DNA from: Nocardia farcinica
Lineage (GTDB): Bacteria > Actinomycetota > Actinomycetes > Mycobacteriales > Mycobacteriaceae
DNA length: 64,000 nucleotides
Direction of reading: 5' to 3'
NCBI RefSeq assembly: GCF_001182745.1
Contig: NZ_LN868939.1
Location: 1,488,001-1,552,000, forward strand
Shown here: in pieces, positions 60,068-64,000 of the stretch
Position numbering within the stretch: the first letter of the stretch is position 1
How the letters are laid out: each line of letters starts with the position of its first letter
Translations under genes and position numbers: made by a program
Notes under the pieces: model-generated
Told to the model about the DNA's origin: nothing
Databases searched by the model: none
Seen by the model: only the letters and a program-made list of their open reading frames with translations

Positions 60068-60982
60068 ATGTCAATCTTCCTGAACAAGGACTCCAAGGTC
60101 ATCGTCCAGGGCATCACCGGCGGTGAAGGCACCAAGCACACCGCGCTGATGCTCAAGGCGGGCACCAAGATCGTCGGCGGCGTCAACGCGCGCAAGGCGG
60201 GCACCACCGTCTCGCACACCGACAAGGACGGCAACGCCGTCGAGCTGCCGGTCTTCGGCACCGTCGCCGAGGCGATCAAGGAGACCGGCGCCGACGTCTC
60301 CATCGCGTTCGTGCCGCCGAAGTTCGCCAAGGACGCCATCATCGAGGCCATCGACGCGGAGATCCCGCTGCTGGTGGTCATCACCGAGGGCATCCCCGTG
60401 CAGGACACCGCCTACGCGTGGGCCTACAACGTCGAGAAGGGCAACAAGACCCGGATCATCGGCCCCAACTGCCCGGGCATCATCACCCCCGGCGAGTCGC
60501 TGGTCGGCATCACCCCGGCCAACATCACCGGCAAGGGCCCGATCGGCCTGGTGTCCAAGTCGGGCACGCTGACCTACCAGATGATGTACGAGCTGCGCGA
60601 TTTCGGCTTCTCGACCTCCATCGGCATCGGCGGCGACCCGGTCATCGGCACCACCCACATCGACGCCATCGAGGCGTTCGAGAAGGACCCCGAGACCAAG
60701 CTCATCGTCATGATCGGCGAGATCGGCGGCGACGCCGAGGAGCGGGCCGCGGCCTACATCAAGGCCAACGTCACCAAGCCGGTGGTCGGCTACGTCGCGG
60801 GCTTCACCGCTCCGGAGGGCAAGACCATGGGCCACGCGGGCGCCATCGTGTCGGGCTCCTCGGGCACCGCCCAGGCCAAGAAGGACGCGCTCGAGGCCGC
60901 GGGCGTCAAGGTCGGCAAGACGCCGTCCGAGACCGCCGCGCTCGCGCGCGAGATCCTGGAGAAGGCGTCCATCACCGCCTGA
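60068..60982 (+). CDS. sucD: Succinyl-CoA ligase, alpha subunit
   Basis: A 304-aa SucD. CoA-binding fold at the start ([19 protein letters not shown]), [20 protein letters not shown], and the phosphorylated His256 in [19 protein letters not shown]. Length and motifs are normal for the family. It partners SucC. A strong terminator hairpin follows 16 bp after the stop. Confidence 0.98.
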   Translation: MSIFLNKDSKVIVQGITGGEGTKHTALMLKAGTKIVGGVNARKAGTTVSHTDKDGNAVELPVFGTVAEAIKETGADVSIAFVPPKFAKDAIIEAIDAEIPLLVVITEGIPVQDTAYAWAYNVEKGNKTRIIGPNCPGIITPGESLVGITPANITGKGPIGLVSKSGTLTYQMMYELRDFGFSTSIGIGGDPVIGTTHIDAIEAFEKDPETKLIVMIGEIGGDAEERAAAYIKANVTKPVVGYVAGFTAPEGKTMGHAGAIVSGSSGTAQAKKDALEAAGVKVGKTPSETAALAREILEKASITA

Positions 60983-60998
60983 TCCGACCAGCACGTGC

Positions 60999-61037
60999 CG
61001 AAGGCCGCCTTCCGATCGATACGGAAGGCGGCCTTCG
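60999..61037. terminator. Hairpin terminator after sucCD
   Basis: A perfect 16-bp stem (GAAGGCCGCCTTCCG core) with a 7-nt loop, starting 16 bases after the sucD stop. One of the clearest terminators in the window. Confidence 0.9.
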
Positions 61038-61168
61038 TCTTCGGCGGGGCGGCGGCGCCGATCGCGCCCGAACGGCGCTGTTCGGTCGAGGATGACCGGG
61101 GCGGGCGCGTGCAGTAGCGTCAGAAGCAATCCAGCCGAAGTTAACGACTCGACCTAGGAGACGACGAC

Positions 61169-62245
61169 ATGTCATACCCGACCGGGGGCTCCGGGTACAA
61201 CACACCCGCGACGCCCTCCGCACCATCCGGTTCCGGCCAGTCGACCGGTGGCGGCACCGGCGCGAGCGCGACCGGTTCCGCGGCGGCTCCCGCGGCGAAG
61301 GGGTTGCCGTTCTTCCTGGTGGTCGGCGTCGCCGCGCTCGGCGTGATCAACTTCCTGCTCGGCTTCCTGCCGTTCGTGGAGCCGGAAGCCACCAACCCGA
61401 TGACCGGTGCGCGGGTGACCGGCGATTCGATCAACGCGTTCGCCACGCTCGGCCTGGCCGGCCTGCTGGCGATGCTGCTGCTCGGCGGTCTGCTGGCGGC
61501 GCTGTCGATCCTGCCCGGCCAGGACTGGAAGGGCGCGGCCGCGGCGGCGTCGGCGGCGGGCTTCCTCGCGCTGCTGTTCCAGTCCTTCTCGCTGCCCGAG
61601 GGCGCGGGCGCCGCGTTCGGCTTCTGGGTGGTGCTGTTCCTGGCGCTGGTGCAGACCGCGCTCGCGGTCGCCGCGGTGCTGTTCGCCGCGGGCATCCTCA
61701 AGCCGCCTGCGCCGAAACCGGCGGCACCGCAGGCTCCGCAGCAGGGTGGCTACGGCCAGCAGGGCGGTTACGGTGCCCCCTCGTACGGCCAGCAGCCCGG
61801 TTACGGCCAGCAGTCGCCGTACGGCCAGAGCCAGCAGCCGTCCTACGGCCAGCAGCCGGGCTACGGCACCGGCCCCCAGTACCAGCAGCCCCAGCAGCCC
61901 TACGGCCAGAGCCAGCCGGGCCAGTCGCCCTACGGCCAGCAGCCGGGGTACGGTCAGCAGCCCGGCCAGTCCTACGGTCAGCAGCCGGGTTATGGTGCGC
62001 CGCAACAGTCTTCGCCCTACGCGAGCGGCGCGCAGCCCCGTCCGGACGAGAGTGCCACCCAGCACTTCGGTGGCCAGGCCGGTCAGCAGTACGGCCAGCA
62101 GGGGTACGGCCAGGCCCAGCAGCAGCCGGCGCAGCCCGGCCAGCAGGCGGGGCAGCAGCAGGGGCAGCCGTTCGGTGGTGAGAAGAGCGCCGACCCGGCC
62201 GCCGACGCCACCCAGGCGTTCCGGCCCAACGACGACAACAAGTAG
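61169..62245 (+). CDS. DUF5336 membrane protein with Gln/Gly/Tyr-rich tail
   Basis: A 358-aa protein resembling the 34-kDa antigenic protein of mycobacteria (Rv0954). A Ser/Gly-rich N-terminus is followed by four hydrophobic segments (about 46-66, 90-112, 122-140, 150-175). The last 180 residues are low-complexity repeats of YGQQPGYG. Start ATG 61169, GGAGACGACG upstream. Function unknown; the tail could mediate self-association or interactions at the cell pole, as inferred from composition. It precedes the PerM-like gene as in mycobacteria. Confidence 0.88.
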   Translation: MSYPTGGSGYNTPATPSAPSGSGQSTGGGTGASATGSAAAPAAKGLPFFLVVGVAALGVINFLLGFLPFVEPEATNPMTGARVTGDSINAFATLGLAGLLAMLLLGGLLAALSILPGQDWKGAAAAASAAGFLALLFQSFSLPEGAGAAFGFWVVLFLALVQTALAVAAVLFAAGILKPPAPKPAAPQAPQQGGYGQQGGYGAPSYGQQPGYGQQSPYGQSQQPSYGQQPGYGTGPQYQQPQQPYGQSQPGQSPYGQQPGYGQQPGQSYGQQPGYGAPQQSSPYASGAQPRPDESATQHFGGQAGQQYGQQGYGQAQQQPAQPGQQAGQQQGQPFGGEKSADPAADATQAFRPNDDNK

Positions 62246-62257
62246 TTCGTTCTTCCT

Positions 62258-62296
62258 CCGCGAGCACCCGGCCCGAACCAGGGCGGGTGCTCGCGG
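62258..62296. terminator. Hairpin terminator after the DUF5336 gene
   Basis: A perfect 13-bp stem (CCGCGAGCACCCG and its complement), further extended by CCC/GGG inside the loop, 13 bases after the stop. It lies between two co-directional genes, so the PerM-like gene probably has its own promoter. Confidence 0.8.
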
Positions 62297-62342
62297 CGCG
62301 CCTGCCCCGATCCCGTCGCGAAGGCTGTCACGCTGAATCTCC

Positions 62343-63950
62343 ATGAGCTCCCCCAGAAACTCGCTCGTCCGCTGGACCGGGGAATCGCCTGCGGAGCCGG
62401 AGCCCGCCGTGCGTAGCGGGCCTGCCACCGAGGAGCCGGGTTTCCTGTCGCTGACGCCCGAGCGGGCCAGGGTGCTGCTGTTCGTCGCGGCGCGGCCCGC
62501 GGCGCTGGCGCTGCTGGTGGTCACCGTGCTCGTCGTGTCGACCCTGCTGACCTCCGGTGGCGCGATGACCGGCACGTCGGCCGCGATCGCGGCGAGCTGG
62601 CTCGGCATGCACCAGGTTCCGCTGGAGGTCGGCAAGACGACGCTCGGTCTGTTGCCGCTGCTGCCGACCGCGGTGTTGCTCTGGGCCGCCGCCCGCGAAT
62701 GTGCCAGGGCCGCGGTGCCCAACGGCACCCGCACCGACCTGGCCTGGCTGCTCGGCGCGGCGCTGGGCGGCCCGTTGCTGGTGACCGCGGTCTGCCTGGC
62801 CGTGGTCACCGACGCCTCCGGCGTGCTGCCGGTGCGGCCCCCGAACACGCTGGCCGCGTTCGCCTGGGTGCTCGGACTGCACCTGCTGGCCGCGGGCGCG
62901 GGGATCGCGAGCCGAGAACTGCCGCGGGTGGTCGACACCCTGCGGTTGCCGCCGTGGGCGGTGTCCGGCATCCGGGGCGCCGGGCGCTCGCTGGTGCGGC
63001 TGCTGGCCTGCGCCGCCGCGGTCACCGTGATCTCGTTGTTCGCGCATTACTCGACCATCGGCGACATCTACGGCGGTGCGGGCGACGGATGGGGTGTGCT
63101 GGGGCTGACCGTGCTGTCGGTGCTCTACCTGCCCAACGTCGTGATCGGCGCCCTCGGCGTGTTGCTCGGCGCCACCGCCGAGTTCGGCACGGCCTCGGTC
63201 GGCCTGTTCTCCGTGGTCGGCGGTCCGGTCCCGGCGGTGCCGGTGCTGGCGGCGATGCCGATGGGCCCGGCCGCCGGGTGGTGGGCGCTGTTGCTGGTGG
63301 TACCCGCCGCGGTCGGTGTCCTGGGCGGCCTCGATCTGGCCCGGCTGACCCGGGACGAGATCCGCGCACCCTGGGCCACGCTCACCTCGGCGGCGGTGAC
63401 CACCGTGCTGCTGCTCGTCGCGGCCGTCCTGGCCGGTGGCGAGCTGGGTGGTTTCGGGCACGTCGGGCTGGACCTGCCGATCCTGGCGGCGGCCGGTTTC
63501 GGCTGGCTCGCGGTGACCGGGTGGATCGGGTTGACCGCCGCGCGGTTGTTCCCCGGCCGGACCGCGACCGCCGGCGGTGACCACCACGGCCACGCGGACG
63601 AGCACGACGACTATTACGACGACGAGCACGACTACTACGGCGACGACCGCGACGACGACGAGCACTACGAGGACGAGCACTACGAGGACGAGCACTACGA
63701 CGACCACGACGACGGCGAGTACTACGCGGACGACGATCAGTACGACGACGATGCCCGTGCGGCGGACGACGACTCCAGCGAGGACGGCCACCACGACGAC
63801 CGCGATCGCCGGGACCGGTTCGCCGCCGACGATTCCGAGACCCTCGAGGGCGAACTCGTCGACGAGCCCGCCGCGCTCGCCGGACCGCGCCGCGTCCACG
63901 ACGCCGACATCGTGGACGCCGAAGTGGTGGAATCCGAGACCGACCGCTGA
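62343..63950 (+). CDS. PerM-like multi-pass membrane protein (DUF6350)
   Basis: A 535-aa membrane protein with roughly nine to ten hydrophobic segments over residues 45-405, matching the mycobacterial PerM (Rv0955) in position and type; PerM is linked to cell division and magnesium stress. The last 130 residues are a cytoplasmic tail very rich in Asp, His, Glu and Tyr (DEHYEDEHYEDEHYDDHD), followed by a more ordinary end (LEGELVDEPAALAG). Start ATG 62343. The tail could bind divalent metals (inference). Confidence 0.88.
   Translation: MSSPRNSLVRWTGESPAEPEPAVRSGPATEEPGFLSLTPERARVLLFVAARPAALALLVVTVLVVSTLLTSGGAMTGTSAAIAASWLGMHQVPLEVGKTTLGLLPLLPTAVLLWAAARECARAAVPNGTRTDLAWLLGAALGGPLLVTAVCLAVVTDASGVLPVRPPNTLAAFAWVLGLHLLAAGAGIASRELPRVVDTLRLPPWAVSGIRGAGRSLVRLLACAAAVTVISLFAHYSTIGDIYGGAGDGWGVLGLTVLSVLYLPNVVIGALGVLLGATAEFGTASVGLFSVVGGPVPAVPVLAAMPMGPAAGWWALLLVVPAAVGVLGGLDLARLTRDEIRAPWATLTSAAVTTVLLLVAAVLAGGELGGFGHVGLDLPILAAAGFGWLAVTGWIGLTAARLFPGRTATAGGDHHGHADEHDDYYDDEHDYYGDDRDDDEHYEDEHYEDEHYDDHDDGEYYADDDQYDDDARAADDDSSEDGHHDDRDRRDRFAADDSETLEGELVDEPAALAGPRRVHDADIVDAEVVESETDR
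63580..63800 (+). repeat. Degenerate repeat encoding Asp/His/Tyr-rich tail
   Basis: Repeats of GACGAGCACTACGAG and close variants inside the PerM-like gene. Three near-exact copies lie at about 63656-63702; others are diverged. Confidence 0.7.
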
Positions 63951-64000
63951 GTGCCGCCGCACCTCGCGGCGGGAACGGATCGTGTGCGCGCAGGGCGCTC

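Overview
The window comes from a high-GC actinomycete, most likely a Nocardia or a close mycolic-acid relative. The evidence is the strong GC bias, the many GTG starts, nocardial families (DUF4254, DUF397, DUF3558, DUF2630), and a gene block at 48502-63950 whose order largely matches what I recall of the M. tuberculosis region Rv0946c-Rv0955 (pgi, chorismate mutase, uvrD1/pcrA, M23 peptidase, sucC, sucD, 34-kDa-antigen-like protein, perM). No rRNA, tRNA, CRISPR array, insertion sequence or integrase was seen.

Layout. (1) 1-14478: the 3' part of a very large non-ribosomal peptide synthetase, (A)-T-C-A-T-C-A-T-C-A-T-E-C-A*. Its E domain has lost the usual catalytic residues and its last A-like domain is shrunken; no TE domain is present. 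A strong hairpin terminator follows. (2) 14535-16692: a tautomerase-like/YHS fusion, a peroxiredoxin-like gene broken by a one-base frameshift, a divergent TetR regulator and a 50-aa protein. (3) 16720-21092, minus strand: cupin, DyP peroxidase and encapsulin form a nanocompartment operon (the peroxidase ends in an encapsulin cargo-loading peptide), followed by a PH-like membrane protein and a two-domain TerD protein. (4) 21282-31880: folA-thyA, cobF, a Fpg/Nei-type glycosylase, a carboxylesterase, a disulfide oxidoreductase, a divergent MocR/flavin-protein pair, and a crotonase plus a condensation-fold acyltransferase. (5) 31991-34250: a TetR regulator and an AidB-like acyl-CoA dehydrogenase behind a perfect inverted-repeat operator.

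(6) 34251-45620 lies between two near-identical direct copies of the 311-bp 3' end of the acyl-CoA dehydrogenase gene, so it looks like an 11.7-kb inserted or duplicated unit. It carries a cassette of small genes (ankyrin, DUF4254 and others) divergent from an HTH-DUF5753/DUF397 pair, then metE under a cobalamin riboswitch, then prpR and the methylcitrate operon prpDBC. metE and prpDBC are both cobalamin-independent routes, so the unit may form a B12-independence module.

(7) 46020-50139: a small helical protein plus a DUF3558 lipoprotein, a P-loop kinase, a two-pore-helix potassium channel, and pgi. (8) 50235-63950: succinate-semialdehyde dehydrogenase, chorismate mutase, pcrA, a membrane protein, an SRPBCC-epimerase fusion, an M23 peptidase, sucCD, a DUF5336 membrane protein with a Gln/Gly/Tyr-rich tail, and a PerM-like membrane protein with an Asp/His/Tyr-rich tail.

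Many neighbouring genes overlap by GTGA or ATGA, which suggests translational coupling (thyA/folA, DyP/encapsulin, DUF2630/oxidoreductase, crotonase/acyltransferase, HTH/DUF397, DUF4254 cassette). All function calls are from reading motifs by eye; no database search was run.
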